From: Candidatus Hydrogenedentota bacterium
Lineage (GTDB): Bacteria > Hydrogenedentota > Hydrogenedentia > Hydrogenedentales > JAGMZX01
Direction: 5' to 3'
Length of the DNA stretch: 64,000 nucleotides
Assembly (NCBI GenBank): GCA_029556545.1
Contig: JAKQEQ010000076.1
Coordinates: 61,231-125,230, forward strand
Notes under the pieces: model-generated
Told to the model about the DNA's origin: nothing
Databases searched by the model: none
Seen by the model: only the letters and a program-made list of their open reading frames with translations
Position numbers and translations under genes: made by a program
Part shown: piece by piece, positions 40,401 through 47,167 of the stretch
How positions within the stretch are numbered: the first letter of the stretch is position 1
Layout: each line of letters starts with the position of its first letter

Positions 40401-40422
40401 AGGAGGAAGGCAGACAGTGCAA
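31459..40422 (-). CDS. Cyclic beta-1,2-glucan synthase (GT84/GH94, NdvB/Cgs type)
   Basis: A giant membrane enzyme of 2987 residues that starts, extends and cyclises beta-1,2-glucan, a periplasmic osmoprotectant and host-interaction glycan. The N-terminal helical region contains LLDNFHVIEEQIRTARRHLP, followed by two membrane segments at about 455-530. The GT84 domain has ITLDTDTQLP and the RRRRWIRGDW block, with further helices after it. Two GH94-related halves follow, the last with SGDWNDGMNLVG, the catalytic Asp region of glycan phosphorylases, which sets chain length. A near-perfect 48-bp duplication at 33910-34005 gives a repeated ERRGR-QAP-AMLK linker. Length is close to known Cgs proteins. 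It lies alone on its strand within the island. Confidence 0.93.
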   Translation of the reverse strand: MHCLPSSFDHVRLRVSAVAAPRNSTHGKVTVLLGPPPGIKLRLQRLADWYQSLGGDGQPQLPKDEQPLRAELYSVSQLEHHAQALAGLHKLARGTASDRLIRRLEENQRTLVRTYDLVTAAVEKNHRIVPAAEWLLDNFHVIEEQIRTARRHLPPSYSKGLPRLAKGPATGYPRVYSIAMELISHVDGGVDTTSLNAFVSSYQAVTPLTLGELWAVPIMLRLALIENLRRVAMRLSASLRDRGLATDWGERMVSVVEQNPSDLILVLADMARANPPLSSAFLAELTRHLHGQSPHFAFAQSWLEHRVSEQGSKIAHLVQMESQMQAVDQVSIGNTITSLRFLSLTDWREFVEDQSVVERTLRSDPAGVYATMDFATRDRYRHRVEEIAKRSLLTQDEVARKAIRLAETASFDPQDNRKAHVGYYLIDKGRMALEQAAAVKSSLPAVLRKCARHHPLFLYLSGVVVLTACFMAGLVAWAAHGELPPLIMALVSLPVLMCALHLAIGVVNWLVTVFVGPLLLPRMDFRNGIPPEHRTMVVVPTMLTSARAIHDLLETIELHYVANCDRNLHFALLTDLKDAPQAVMPEDAELIREVREGIESLNEKYENDRTDAFFLFHRPRRWNEQDNVWMGYERKRGKLKEFNALLRGGPSDSFQEIVGDKAVFPEIRYVITLDTDTQLPRDAGRGLVEAMAHPLNRPVFDTKRQRVIDGYGIIQPRVGTSLPSASRSWYVRLFAADSGLDPYTRAVSDIYQDLFGEGSFIGKGIYDVATFHRACSCLPDNAILSHDLLESAYARSALLTDVEVYEDHPYQYSADVSRRRRWIRGDWQIVWWLSPRVPGSDARRTRNPISGLSKWKIFDNLRRSLVPPIMLLLLCFAWLLTWTWFSTGATLLVIAVLVAIPVLSGAASLTRKPLDLPFWMHARAFAPGIVRQSGQFLFTVVTIPYDAYISLDSIARTLTRLLWTRRKMLEWTTSHDAESRARTDPWGHFRSMWVGPTCAAVVLALVTLSQPGHLPVCAPILGLWMVSPLIAWWLSRPIPAREPQLSEGQVVFLRKLARRTWRYFEVFVTPEEHWLPPDNFQEHPAKKIASRTSPTNIGVSLLANLAAYDFGYCSAAQLLRRTENTLATMGRLERHLGHFYNWYDTHSLRPLPPRYVSTVDSGNLAGHLLVLRRGLLELIDTKIPPARTFDGVRDTARVLIDGVRGVVEAREPALDRLSAKEALRQAERLMEELRDPPSALSPSVLLLRRVADWASGFGPVDGPDGECQTWTRALEQCAIDHCDDVAHLAPWALLPPPPEGLWQHGSAEQVQRLDEVHRFLGELECVPTLRQIAALKLSLLPQIDGILAGLRGPNSSGAAPRDELDVNDWLDRLRCAILDASLHALDRIRALEAAADRCREFSDMDFSFLFDKSRDLLSIGYNVGDHRLDKGYYDLLASEARLASFFAISQGQLGQEHWFTLGRLLTASRGAAALLSWNGSMFEYLMPLLVMPTYENTLLNQTYKAVVRRQIQYGRQRGVPWGISESGFNTWDVHLDYQYRAFGVPGLGLKRGLAEDLVVAPYAAVMALMVAPEAACRNLERITDEGRQGPYGFYEAIDYTPSRLPIGVNSATVRSFMTHHEGMSLLSLAYLLLDRPMQRRFQAEPTFQATSLLLQERIPKTAAPIFPHAVEANVTRTASAEAEGTMRVLTDPGTRVPEVHLLSNGRYHVMVSSAGGGYSRWRDLAITRWREDPTRDCWGTFCYLRDMDNRRFWSIGYQPALQASQSYEAIFAQGKAEFRRRDDEIETHTEISVSPEDDVELRRITLTNRSDKPRTIELTSYAEVVLAPAGQDVAHPAFSNLFVQTELVRSRQAILCTRRPRSAAEKPPWMVHLMTVQGEASGEASFETDRTKFVGRGRTLAWPAAMAGDGRLSDSEGSVLDPAVSIRHTVHIQPNEIARIDLLTGIAETREAATALLDKYHDPRLADRIFDLAWTHSNAELHHLNAVEAEVQLYGRLAGSVIYATSLYRSSSSVLVRNRRGQSGLWGYGISGDLPIVLVRIRDRERLDLVRQAVQAHAYWRMKGLNVDLVIWNEDDSVYRQELHDTIVNLIAASSEAIMVDKPGGVFLRRAEQIAEEDRILLQAVARVVLADDAGTLPEQVERRGRAQAPMAMLKPMERRGRGQAPIAMLKSVRRQPIAAAPETPQYDLAFFNGLGGFTHDGREYIMILSPGENTPAPWINVIANPRFGTIVSESGGVYTWAENSHDFRLTPWSNDAVTAGGGEALYIRDEESGRVWSPSPQPTRGAMVYVARHGFGYSIFEYQEDDVASELTQYVAMDSPVKFARLKIMNRSGRSRRLSVTAYWELVLGESRDKTLMHVVTEIDPVTGAIFARNAYNSEFGERVVFAATSETTRAITADRTEFLGRNGTPGNPAALSRTRLSGRVGAGLDPCAAMQVAVELDDGEEREIVFTLGAAESEDQARTIIQQSRGIAAAQQALEGVWDYWSRTLGVLYVETPDPALNFLANGWLMYQTLSCRMWARTGFYQSGGAYGFRDQLQDAMALVHAEPLLLRAHLLRAAARQFHDGDVQHWWHAPSGRGVRTHCSDDYLWLPYATCRYVTATGDTGVLDERVPFLNGRPLRPEEDSYYDLPQVSGEVETLYEHCVRAINNGLRFGVHGLPLMGSGDWNDGMNLVGEQGKGESVWLGFFLYDVLTRFAEQARRRDDSPFADKCLTEAGRLRLHLEDSAWDGEWYLRAFFDNGEPLGSAESLECQIDSIPQSWSVLSQAGERGRAQSAMDSVDRRLVHRDSQLVQLFAPPFDKSELNPGYVKGYIPGVRENGGQYTHAAIWAAMAFAGLGDFKRAWELLALLNPIARGVSPEHVQTYKVEPYVMAADVYAAAPHTGRGGWTWYTGSSGWMYRLITESLLGLQLEADTLRFAPCIPPTWPSFKVHYRYRETFYHIAVQCAGGGQGIERVAVDGIEQPEKAIRLVGDRVDHDVQITMFV
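33910..34005. repeat. 48-bp tandem duplication within the glucan synthase gene
   Basis: Two adjacent copies (33910-33957 and 33958-34005) that differ at only a few bases encode ERRGRAQAPMAMLK and ERRGRGQAPIAMLK in an interdomain linker. The frame is kept. Confidence 0.8.
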
Positions 40423-40530
40423 AGGGGAAAAGGTATCTGCTCTACCTGCGTCTTTAGTCAGCGAATCCGATTATACACCGTTAGTAAGACAGAATCTACA
40501 GGACTTCCCCCAAGAATAGGAGAGGCGACA

Positions 40531-40680
40531 ATGCTCGAGACATTAGCGGTCATCCTGATTGTTCTGTGGCTACTTGGTTTGCTCACCTCGACCACCATGG
40601 GCGGGCTGATACACGCGCTCTTGGTCATCGCGCTCATCGTGATAGTGCTTCGCGTCCTTCAAGGACGAAGCGCCCTGTAG
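40531..40680 (+). CDS. Lmo0937-family small membrane protein
   Basis: A 49-residue protein with two hydrophobic stretches, starting MLETLAVILIVLWLLGLLTS and ending VLRVLQGRSAL. This matches the short Lmo0937-type membrane proteins found across soil bacteria, function unknown. A strong ribosome binding site (AGGAGAGG) precedes the ATG. Divergent from the glucan synthase and followed by another small membrane protein gene, so possibly part of an envelope-stress cargo. Confidence 0.8.
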   Translation: MLETLAVILIVLWLLGLLTSTTMGGLIHALLVIALIVIVLRVLQGRSAL

Positions 40681-40812
40681 CGATCGAGCAATGGTTCGTC
40701 GGAGCGCGACAGCGAGCGCGTGTTACCGCTGCTCGGTGTACGGGTTGTGCGTGTCGTTCTCCGTCGCATCGCGCGACGGAGATTTACGGATTCCTCAACT
40801 GGAGAAGAAGAG

Positions 40813-41034
40813 ATGAATACATACATGATAGTGGCGGTTGTACTGATCGTGGCGGGTATTCTGGGGCTGGTGTATGGCCAATTCAGCTACACCAAGGATT
40901 CGGAAACCGCTAAGCTGGGTCCGATCCAACTCACCGTTAACGAGAAAGAGACGGTCAACATTCCCGTCTGGGCCGGCGCGGGGGCCATTGTCGCGGGCGT
41001 GGCGATGTTAGTCTTTGCGCTTATGAAGCACTAG
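40813..41034 (+). CDS. Small two-helix membrane protein
   Basis: A 73-residue protein with helices at the start (YMIVAVVLIVAGILGLVYG) and the end (AGAIVAGVAMLVFALM), separated by a loop with KLGPIQLTVNEKETVNIPVW. This pattern is seen in small conserved membrane proteins of environmental bacteria; the function is unknown. The start at 40813 has GGAG upstream. The frame is open to 40720, but that stretch has no matching features. Confidence 0.75.
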   Translation: MNTYMIVAVVLIVAGILGLVYGQFSYTKDSETAKLGPIQLTVNEKETVNIPVWAGAGAIVAGVAMLVFALMKH

Positions 41035-41138
41035 CGTAGATAAACGCGCCGCCCCTCGCCCCGTTGAAACAGCAGATGACAATGGTGTAAGCGTCCTGTG
41101 AAGTACAGGGTGCTTTCCTGGGGGTAGACGCCCGGGGT

Positions 41139-41386
41139 TTGGCTCAGGACGCGAGGGTGGCTTTCCAGCGGTCGGGGACGCGGACGTGCGGCGTAGCGGC
41201 GGCAACACGGCTGTACCGCGAACGCTATGTCCGGGAGTTTCTCACGTTCAGGTTCGGCGGAGAGCCCGTCGAACTGGGTGCGCTGAGGCCCGAGGACGTC
41301 ATCGCCTTCGTGACACACCGGAGCACGCCAAAGCAAGCGACACCTACTGGTACTTGATGGCCACAGCGCTGCGCTGCCGGAAGTAA
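41139..41386 (+). pseudogene. Remnant of a tyrosine-type integrase (N-terminal SAM-like domain)
   Basis: The segment encoding LYRERYVREFLTFRFGGEPVELGALRPEDVIAFV has the look of the core-binding domain of phage-type integrases. Continuity then requires a frame change, because TYWYLMATALRCRK follows in another frame. No catalytic domain with the Arg-His-Arg-Tyr residues remains. It lies close to the right end of the island, where the integrase of such elements is expected. Confidence 0.6.
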
Positions 41387-41899
41387 GAGCGGTCCCCCAA
41401 CCGTCCTACCACCTCTTCTCCCGGCTATCGCCTACCGTGCTGACGATACGCTACCTGCTGCTGCCGGTGGACCAACGGACGGAGGCGAACAAGGAATATG
41501 CCGGTAAGAAACGGACACACCGCGGGGGTCGGCAGAAGGTGGTAGCATGAGTAGGACCATGTGTCGTCGTCCCGATTCCACTGTAGCTGCCCGCGCAGTG
41601 GCCCGAAATACATGCGGCACATCGGCGCGGCTTGATTCTACGACGGCGTGTATCGTATACACAGTATGTGTAAGCGATATCGCTTCGCTGATGGCGAAAG
41701 CTGTTGTTCAGCCTGACTTGCCGGCAGGAAGTGGAACTCCCGCTCGAAAGGCAGGAGGTCAGCCGTATAACATTTCGTATAACATTTTGCCCCAGATTTG
41801 GCTTCTCGGGGCAATTGGTGACAGTTTTGGGTTTCTGTAAGTTGTTGGAGTGGCAGGTACTTACTGCTTCTGGCAACTTGTGACGTTACCCCTTGAGAC
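41387..41899. other. Degenerate right end of the island
   Basis: About 500 bases with broken reading frames between the integrase remnant and the right attachment repeat. One frame ends in a basic tail (EYAGKKRTHRGGRQKVVA, up to about 41550) that could be another gene remnant, but no family is recognisable. Confidence 0.4.
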
Positions 41900-41951
41900 G
41901 CTTTACAAGCAGGGGGTCTGCGGTTCAAATCCGTAACCGCCCACCATTTTA
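41900..41951. repeat. attR-like direct repeat: 3' half of tRNA-Val
   Basis: Copy of the 3' half of tRNA-Val including T arm and CCA, followed by TTTTA, identical to 31123-31174 except for one base. The 5' half of the tRNA is absent, so this is not a functional tRNA. Confidence 0.85.
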
Positions 41952-42388
41952 CTTTCACTCGAAATTCTCTATCCGCAAGGTCTCGGCGGTGTGCGCGTCC
42001 ATCACAATGGATCGTACACCGCCCTTTGTTTACGGGCTTTTCGTGATGTGTCCTCTCTGAGACAGCGTCTTTTTCAACGTGCCTCCGATCACACATCTTT
42101 CCCTTCCTGAACCCCGATCCGTCTCTTTTCTCGCGCCTTTTCTCTGTTTCAACGTGTCCACCCCCTTCGGCGACCCGTTGTTGCGATACAACGACTTACG
42201 AACACGGTTTTCGTTTTCCGAACTGATTTCGCATCGAGTAGGTTTTTTTCGCGGAAAATCTATTGTCCCCGCGTGTCTCCGAGAAATTCCGCATAAAGAA
42301 AGCCCCGCATCCCTTTCACGAACGTGTCCGGTAGTTAACCGACGGACGCCGCTTGCTTGTGGCGCCGAAGGACTCCCGGAGACATCGC
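41952..42388. other. AT-rich, pyrimidine-rich intergenic region
   Basis: About 440 bases next to the right attachment repeat, distinctly AT-rich and pyrimidine-rich on the plus strand. A short motif TTTCAACGTG occurs twice. No gene is supported. Confidence 0.4.
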
Positions 42389-42523
42389 ATGGACACACTC
42401 ACCACCGACCCGGAACTCATGACACCGCAGGAGCGGCAGCGCGAAGTTGCGGCGCTCCTTGCGCGCGTCACACAGAATACGCCGCGCCGGTCCAAGTCGT
42501 ACAAGTGCTCGAAATCCACGTAG
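42389..42523 (+). pseudogene. 5' fragment of a small conserved ORF, truncated by transposase debris
   Basis: ATG with a GGAG box starts MDTLTTDPELMTPQERQREVAALLARV, similar in style to small proteins often found next to recombinases in Planctomycetes-like genomes. After about residue 27 the sequence becomes antisense transposase, so the native C-terminus is gone. The remaining frame ends at 42523. Confidence 0.5.
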
Positions 42524-43149
42524 GCCTTGTCAAACAGCACGATTTCGCCCGCGCCGATGTCCGCGTAGAGTTCGCGCGCGCGTCTGTTGTCGTTGTGGCC
42601 GGCCGTGACGACGATGGCGAACTTCGGAAAGAAGCTCTGAAGATCCAGACACATGTGCAATTTTACCGCGGCCTTCTTGCGCCGCTCCTTGGCCCAGTCC
42701 ATACATTTCGCGATGAGTTGAATGGTGCTGGGGTCGACCACGTGGATCATGCGTTTAAAACGGTGGGGAAATCTCCGGTACGTCTTGCCGCCGAACGAAG
42801 GGCAGATCGCCGCGAGATGATGGAACACCGATCAGAACAGATCTTCGGCGATCTGCGCCGAACGGATCTTGTTGGCGTGCGAGAGGGTATTGCGCGCGGG
42901 CGGCGTTGCGCTTCGGATGGCCGACAACTTGCTCAAGTGCATGCGTATGCCGTCGCACACGTCGTTCAATCCTATCGCGTGCAAGGGTTGCACGCAGAGC
43001 AGCGCTACTATACGGCTCCACAAACTGAAGGTGCGTGCCTGCTCGTCCACGGCGTACTTGCGGGCCAGCTACGCCACGAGGTGGCCAGGGATGTACATGC
43101 ATATCTGCTGCAATGTGCTAAACTTCGACCGGGATGATTTCATGGCCAT
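42460..43149 (-). pseudogene. IS4-family transposase with two in-frame stops (DUF4372-type N-terminus)
   Basis: In a single frame from ATG 43149: an N-terminal region with SKFSTLQQICMYIPGHLVA, a stop TAG at 43069-43071, then KYAVDEQARTFSLWS and LSKLSAIRSATPPARNTLSHANK (DUF4372-like). A second stop, TGA at 42832-42834, stands where Trp is expected. The DDE core follows with MIHVVDPSTIQL, KLHMCLDLQSFFP and VLFDKAYVDFEHL. The C-terminus with the last acidic residue is missing after about 42460. No terminal inverted repeats are evident. A decayed insertion sequence. Confidence 0.8.
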
Positions 43150-43280
43150 CGTCTCCTTCGCCGCGGCCGTGCCGCAGCGGTATGACTGACCGGGAGAATC
43201 TTGACCGCGAGTCAGCCTTCGTTCAAATTCCTATGGGATGGCTGGGAATAGAACATTACATTGAACAACGGTGGACACTA

Positions 43281-44825
43281 ATGTCTAGGCCAATAGTGGC
43301 AGCGGAATCGATGGTACAGAAAGCGGAAACGGCGTCGAAGCCGCCGTTGGACTGGTCCGTGTTGGCGGTGTTGCTCGGGGCCAGAATCCTGCTCTACCTC
43401 CTGCTCGGCGGGCGCTACGGCTTTCACCAGGACGAGATGTATTTCATCGACTGCGGGCACCATTTGGCGTTCGGCTACGTGGATCATCCGCCGCTGGTGC
43501 CGTGGCTGGCCCGGGTCGCGACGGCCCTGTTCGGTGACAGCCTGTACGGGCTGCGCTTCTTTCCGATGCTGTCCGGGGCAGGGACTATCGCGCTCGCGGC
43601 GCTGCTGGCCCGAGCATGGGGTGGCGGCCGTTACGCGCAATTCCTCGCGGGCCTCTGTATGTTGTTGGCACCGGCGTATCTCTTCATGGGCAATATGCTC
43701 AACATCCCCGTGTTTGAGCAGTTCATCTGGACGCTCAGTGCGTACTTGCTCGTGCGGGCCATTCAGCAGGAAGAGCCGCGCTGGTGGCTCGCTGTTGGCG
43801 TGGTGGCCGGCATTGGACTGCTCAACAAACACACGATGGCGCTCTGGGGGCTTGGCATCGGCATCGGGGTTTTGCTGACACCCTTGCGGCGCGATCTTCG
43901 TACGCCCTGGCCCTGGGTAGGCGCCGCGATCGCGGCCGTCATCCTCTTCCCGAATCTTGTGTGGCTATACCGGCACGAATGGCCAACTCTCGAGTTCATC
44001 CGGAACCTCGCCGGAATTTCGCGCGCCTTGTTTCTTGCCGGCCAGCTGCTGTTCATGGGGCCACTCTTTTCACTGGTGTGGATCGCCGGCCTCGTCTTTC
44101 TGTTCACCCAACCGGAACGCCGGTATCGCGCGTTCGCCTGGTTGTTCATAACCGTCCTGCTGTTCTTCCTTTGGCGTCGAGGCCAACCGTATTATCTGGC
44201 ATCGACCTACCCGGTCCTGTTCGCCGCCGGGGCGGTATGGTGGGAGCGATGGAGCGCGCGGCGTACATCGCCATGGCCGGGGCGGGCCATGCTCACCGCG
44301 GTGGTCGCCGGCGGTCTCGTGTTTCTCCCGCTCGGCGCGCCTGTTCTCCCGCTCCAGACGACCGACCGGATAGCGGACCGCCTCTTCGGGGACATCCTGC
44401 CGCCGCGCCAACTGCTGATCGATACCCACTTTCAGGTCGGCTGGCCGGATCATGTCGAGACCTTCGCCGGGATCTTCCACGCATTGCCCGAGGAAGAGCG
44501 TGCACACACCGGAATTCTCACCTTGGACCACGGCATTACCTCGGCGATAAATTTCTACGGTCCGGCCCACGGCCTGCCCCGCGCGTGGAGCGGCAGCATG
44601 ACGCACTATCTTTGGGGACCGCCCCCGGACACGACCACGGTGTATCTCGTCAGCCTGTTCGACGAAGACCGGCTCCGCCACTATTTTGGAGACGTCCGAC
44701 AGGCGGGTGAACTCCACCACCCGCTCGCGGCGGACATCTATCGTCACCGTCCGGTCTACGTGTGCCGGGAGCCGTTTCAGCCGCTCTCTCAGGTCTGGTC
44801 CGACTTCAAGAGGTTTCATCATTAA
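43281..44825 (+). CDS. GT39-family membrane glycosyltransferase (ArnT/PMT-like)
   Basis: Integral membrane transferase (514 residues) that takes a sugar from a polyprenyl-phosphate donor and puts it on a lipid or protein outside the inner membrane. The signature loop is GFHQDEMYFIDCGHHLAFGYVDHPPLVPWLARV, with the Asp-Glu pair of GT-C enzymes in the first periplasmic loop. About ten further helices follow, then a soluble C-terminal domain of about 130 residues. ATG 43281 is preferred (43311 is possible); upstream codons in the same frame belong to the transposase region. Starts the membrane-protein cluster 43.3-46.8 kb. Confidence 0.87.
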   Translation: MSRPIVAAESMVQKAETASKPPLDWSVLAVLLGARILLYLLLGGRYGFHQDEMYFIDCGHHLAFGYVDHPPLVPWLARVATALFGDSLYGLRFFPMLSGAGTIALAALLARAWGGGRYAQFLAGLCMLLAPAYLFMGNMLNIPVFEQFIWTLSAYLLVRAIQQEEPRWWLAVGVVAGIGLLNKHTMALWGLGIGIGVLLTPLRRDLRTPWPWVGAAIAAVILFPNLVWLYRHEWPTLEFIRNLAGISRALFLAGQLLFMGPLFSLVWIAGLVFLFTQPERRYRAFAWLFITVLLFFLWRRGQPYYLASTYPVLFAAGAVWWERWSARRTSPWPGRAMLTAVVAGGLVFLPLGAPVLPLQTTDRIADRLFGDILPPRQLLIDTHFQVGWPDHVETFAGIFHALPEEERAHTGILTLDHGITSAINFYGPAHGLPRAWSGSMTHYLWGPPPDTTTVYLVSLFDEDRLRHYFGDVRQAGELHHPLAADIYRHRPVYVCREPFQPLSQVWSDFKRFHH

Positions 44826-44954
44826 GACGGTGCCGTGCCGGAATAGGCGGAGTAATGACAATTTTGCTGGTCAAGAGTGCACACACCAGGAAATGTTGGC
44901 GGCGCGGATACAATTTCGTGCCTCCCAGACCGGACGACAAGAAGGAGGACGAAG

Positions 44955-45785
44955 ATGGTTGTGACGCGCTGGTGCCGGGGAGAGATCGCGCCTGGGACTT
45001 GGCGATGGCTGTGCCGGGCGCTGGTTGTGCAGTTTCTCGGCATGCTGGTGATGTCCTGGATTGTCAGGTCTCCGGAGATCCACCGGGCAACGCCCTTTTA
45101 CCATTACGTCAGCATTCTCGGAGTCGGACGCATGGGAGGCAATGCGGGGGCGTGGGTTTTTAGCGCATGCTTTTGGCTTTTTGCAATCCTCCTGGTCCCG
45201 TGGCACACGCACATCATCCGGGTGGTCAGGGAGGCGAATCGGGGGGCAGCCGGCGTGCTTATCCCACTGGCGGTGATGGGCGTGGTTGGCGCGGCCCTCG
45301 TTGGAACCTTTGACCCGGGACAGATGGGCCCGATCCCCAGGAAGTTCACGCTGGTGATGCACGGCATCGGGGCTGCCTGTGCTTTCTCTGGTCATGTGTT
45401 CGTGGCCTTCCTGAGCTGGGCGGTCTTCGCGCTGGAATACCGGAGCGCCGCCGCAGAGCGACGCCAGGAGATGCCGCATCCCGGCAAGCTGCTGGTTCCC
45501 GTAGTGATACTTGCGCTGACCGTCGTCGGTGTAGCGTTTTCCGGGTTTGCGGAACTCGCCGCGGGGGGGCGCGCGTTCACGGAGGCGGGCGGATGGAGTC
45601 CTGCGGCCCAGCTCTTCTTGGGCCTGCCCTTCTGGGAATGGTCGTTGACGCTGGCACTGATGTTCTGGCTCTTCGGGATGAGCTTGTGGTGGCCGGACCC
45701 GCTCGTCCGGACATCCAGCGAACAGGCTTCCTCGTTACAAGTCCAAAGCGTGCAAGAGCGGAATCCGAGCCCCCAATTGTCCTGA
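44955..45785 (+). CDS. Six- to seven-helix membrane protein, DUF998-like
   Basis: A 276-residue hydrophobic protein with about six or seven helices. The loop SPEIHRATPFYHYVSILG and the GTFDPGQMGPIPRKFTLVMHGIGAACAF block are reminiscent of DUF998 membrane proteins, but I do not hold this firmly. A strong box (AAGGAGGACGAAG) precedes ATG 44955. The C-terminal 30 residues are hydrophilic. Between the GT39 gene and a ceramidase-like gene on the same strand. Confidence 0.6.
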   Translation: MVVTRWCRGEIAPGTWRWLCRALVVQFLGMLVMSWIVRSPEIHRATPFYHYVSILGVGRMGGNAGAWVFSACFWLFAILLVPWHTHIIRVVREANRGAAGVLIPLAVMGVVGAALVGTFDPGQMGPIPRKFTLVMHGIGAACAFSGHVFVAFLSWAVFALEYRSAAAERRQEMPHPGKLLVPVVILALTVVGVAFSGFAELAAGGRAFTEAGGWSPAAQLFLGLPFWEWSLTLALMFWLFGMSLWWPDPLVRTSSEQASSLQVQSVQERNPSPQLS

Positions 45786-45886
45786 CCCTTTGTCTGACCG
45801 GTAGTCCCGGCGCAAGATGCGCGAAAACATCGCCGGTGCGGAGGTGTAAGGCGCCGGCATTGGCAACCACACTGGAGACCTGACCA

Positions 45887-46783
45887 TTGAGCAACGGAAA
45901 TGCCGAGCGAAATACCCTCCGTGGCGCGCCGCGCTGGGTGCATGGTTTTGCATGGGGCGTCACCGGCGCGTTTACGTTTCTGCTGGTCGTGCTGTACCTC
46001 ATCTACCGCGATACCGACGTCTGGTTGATCCTGTCGGACACGCCGCTGCGCAAGGAGCATGCGTTCAACGAGGCGGTTTACGGCGGCATCTATCGACAGC
46101 GCTCCAATACGTTGAGCAATCTCGCCTACGTGCTTGTCGGCCTGTACGTAATTGCCTACGCTTGGTGGGACTATCGCCGCCCCACGAAAGAAACCGATCC
46201 CTACGCCGTGCGGCATCCTGCTCTCATGGGACTATTCGGCTTGACGTGCATCGAACTGGGTATCGGCAGCGGACTCATGCACGCCGCCATGACGCCATGG
46301 GGCCACAAGCTTGATGTGCTCGGGATGATCGCCACGGTGAGCGCGCTGTTTGCGCTGCACTGGGCGCGCTGGATTCCCAGCATCGCTGTCGGCGTTCGAC
46401 GCTGGCCGACCTGGCCGGTGGCTGGTTTCCTTGCTGTTACTGTCAGCATCTTCCTCGCACGAAACATGAAAATGTTTGGCGTCGCAGGCAACACTGCGTA
46501 TGCGGGGCTCATCGGCGTCGTCGGCACGAGCATGGCATTGGAGCACTTCTTCGGAAGGACTTCGCGGCAGTACCGCTGGGCGGTGCTGTCCTTCGTCTCA
46601 CTCGCGCTAGCCTTCTACATCTGGAATCTCGACAGGGCAGGGCAGTTCAGTTCCCCCGAGTCCTGGTTCCAAGGGCATGCCATTTGGCACTTGCTCACTG
46701 CCGTCACCTTGGGCAGCGCCGCTATTTTCTATCGCTCCGAAGTGCCCATTAACCCGGATAGTGCCGGTCCCGATCTCCGATAA
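45887..46783 (+). CDS. Ceramidase-like (CREST superfamily) membrane protein
   Basis: A 298-residue membrane protein with about seven helices and the conserved polar residues of CREST hydrolases: NTLSNLAYVLVG, then the GIGSGLMHAAMTPWGHKLDVLGM segment (Ser, His, Asp), and near the end GHAIWHLLTAV (two His). In ceramidases these residues bind zinc and cut an amide bond. The bacterial substrate is unknown, possibly a lipid or acyl-linked compound. The start is TTG at 45887 with GGAG about ten bases upstream. Follows the DUF998-like gene after 101 bases. Confidence 0.65.
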   Translation: MSNGNAERNTLRGAPRWVHGFAWGVTGAFTFLLVVLYLIYRDTDVWLILSDTPLRKEHAFNEAVYGGIYRQRSNTLSNLAYVLVGLYVIAYAWWDYRRPTKETDPYAVRHPALMGLFGLTCIELGIGSGLMHAAMTPWGHKLDVLGMIATVSALFALHWARWIPSIAVGVRRWPTWPVAGFLAVTVSIFLARNMKMFGVAGNTAYAGLIGVVGTSMALEHFFGRTSRQYRWAVLSFVSLALAFYIWNLDRAGQFSSPESWFQGHAIWHLLTAVTLGSAAIFYRSEVPINPDSAGPDLR

Positions 46784-46921
46784 AGAACCTCGGTTTGGTT
46801 ACTCAGTAGCCAGTGTATCTTGCTCTTGACACATGGGGACATTCATCAAATTAAGCTGAGAAGAGCAAAAAGAGGGTTTCCAAGTCCAAGACGGAATCCT
46901 CCACCAAGAAAGCCAATAATC

Positions 46922-46942
46922 ACGGGCCTTTTCGAGGCCCGT
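46922..46942 (+). terminator. Terminator-like hairpin
   Basis: ACGGGCC (46922-46928), a 7-base loop and GGCCCGT (46936-46942), followed by TCTTTGCTT. It may end transcription of the membrane-protein cluster. Confidence 0.6.
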
Positions 46943-47044
46943 TCTTTGCTTATCTTGGCCGGGCGTAACAAGAGGCGTAACACGAAAGGGCGAATCCTGG
47001 CGTATCTTGACGGGTACTCCGGGCGCTGATCGGGGGTATGCGAC

Positions 47045-47167
47045 ATGGCGCACCTGTACAGAAAGACGCCCGACGGAACCTTCTACGTCCGTTTCCGCGT
47101 CACTAAGCCGCGTTCCCGACGTAATGAGGCCTGGGTAATACCGTATTGTCACCCGGACGCGCAGGTT
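47045..47167 (+). pseudogene. 5' fragment of a second tyrosine integrase
   Basis: ATG at 47045 starts MAHLYRKTPDGTFYVRFRVTKP, the typical N-terminal arm-binding start of tyrosine integrases. Only about 40 codons remain before the sequence becomes the 3' end of the subtilisin-like gene on the other strand. It suggests a second integration event whose element has been largely lost or rearranged. Confidence 0.55.

Larger units (their letters stand above)
31170..41951. mobile_element. Genomic island in tRNA-Val carrying the cyclic glucan synthase
   Basis: The segment is bounded by an intact tRNA-Val on the left and a 52-bp copy of its 3' half on the right, the standard mark of tRNA-targeting integrative elements. 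Inside are the giant glucan synthase gene, two small membrane-protein genes and a decayed tyrosine integrase. No replication, conjugation or phage structural genes are seen. It is probably immobile now because the integrase is broken. Confidence 0.8.

Noticed and set aside
41638-42096. Minus-strand frame with WAVTDLNRRPPACKA
   Set aside because: This peptide is the translated antisense of tRNA-Val, a known annotation artefact, and the same occurs at 31104-31373.
46860-46920. A CCTCCACCA-ending stretch before the 46922 hairpin, considered as a tRNA or tmRNA 3' end
   Set aside because: No T arm or acceptor partner could be paired; at best a decayed relic.
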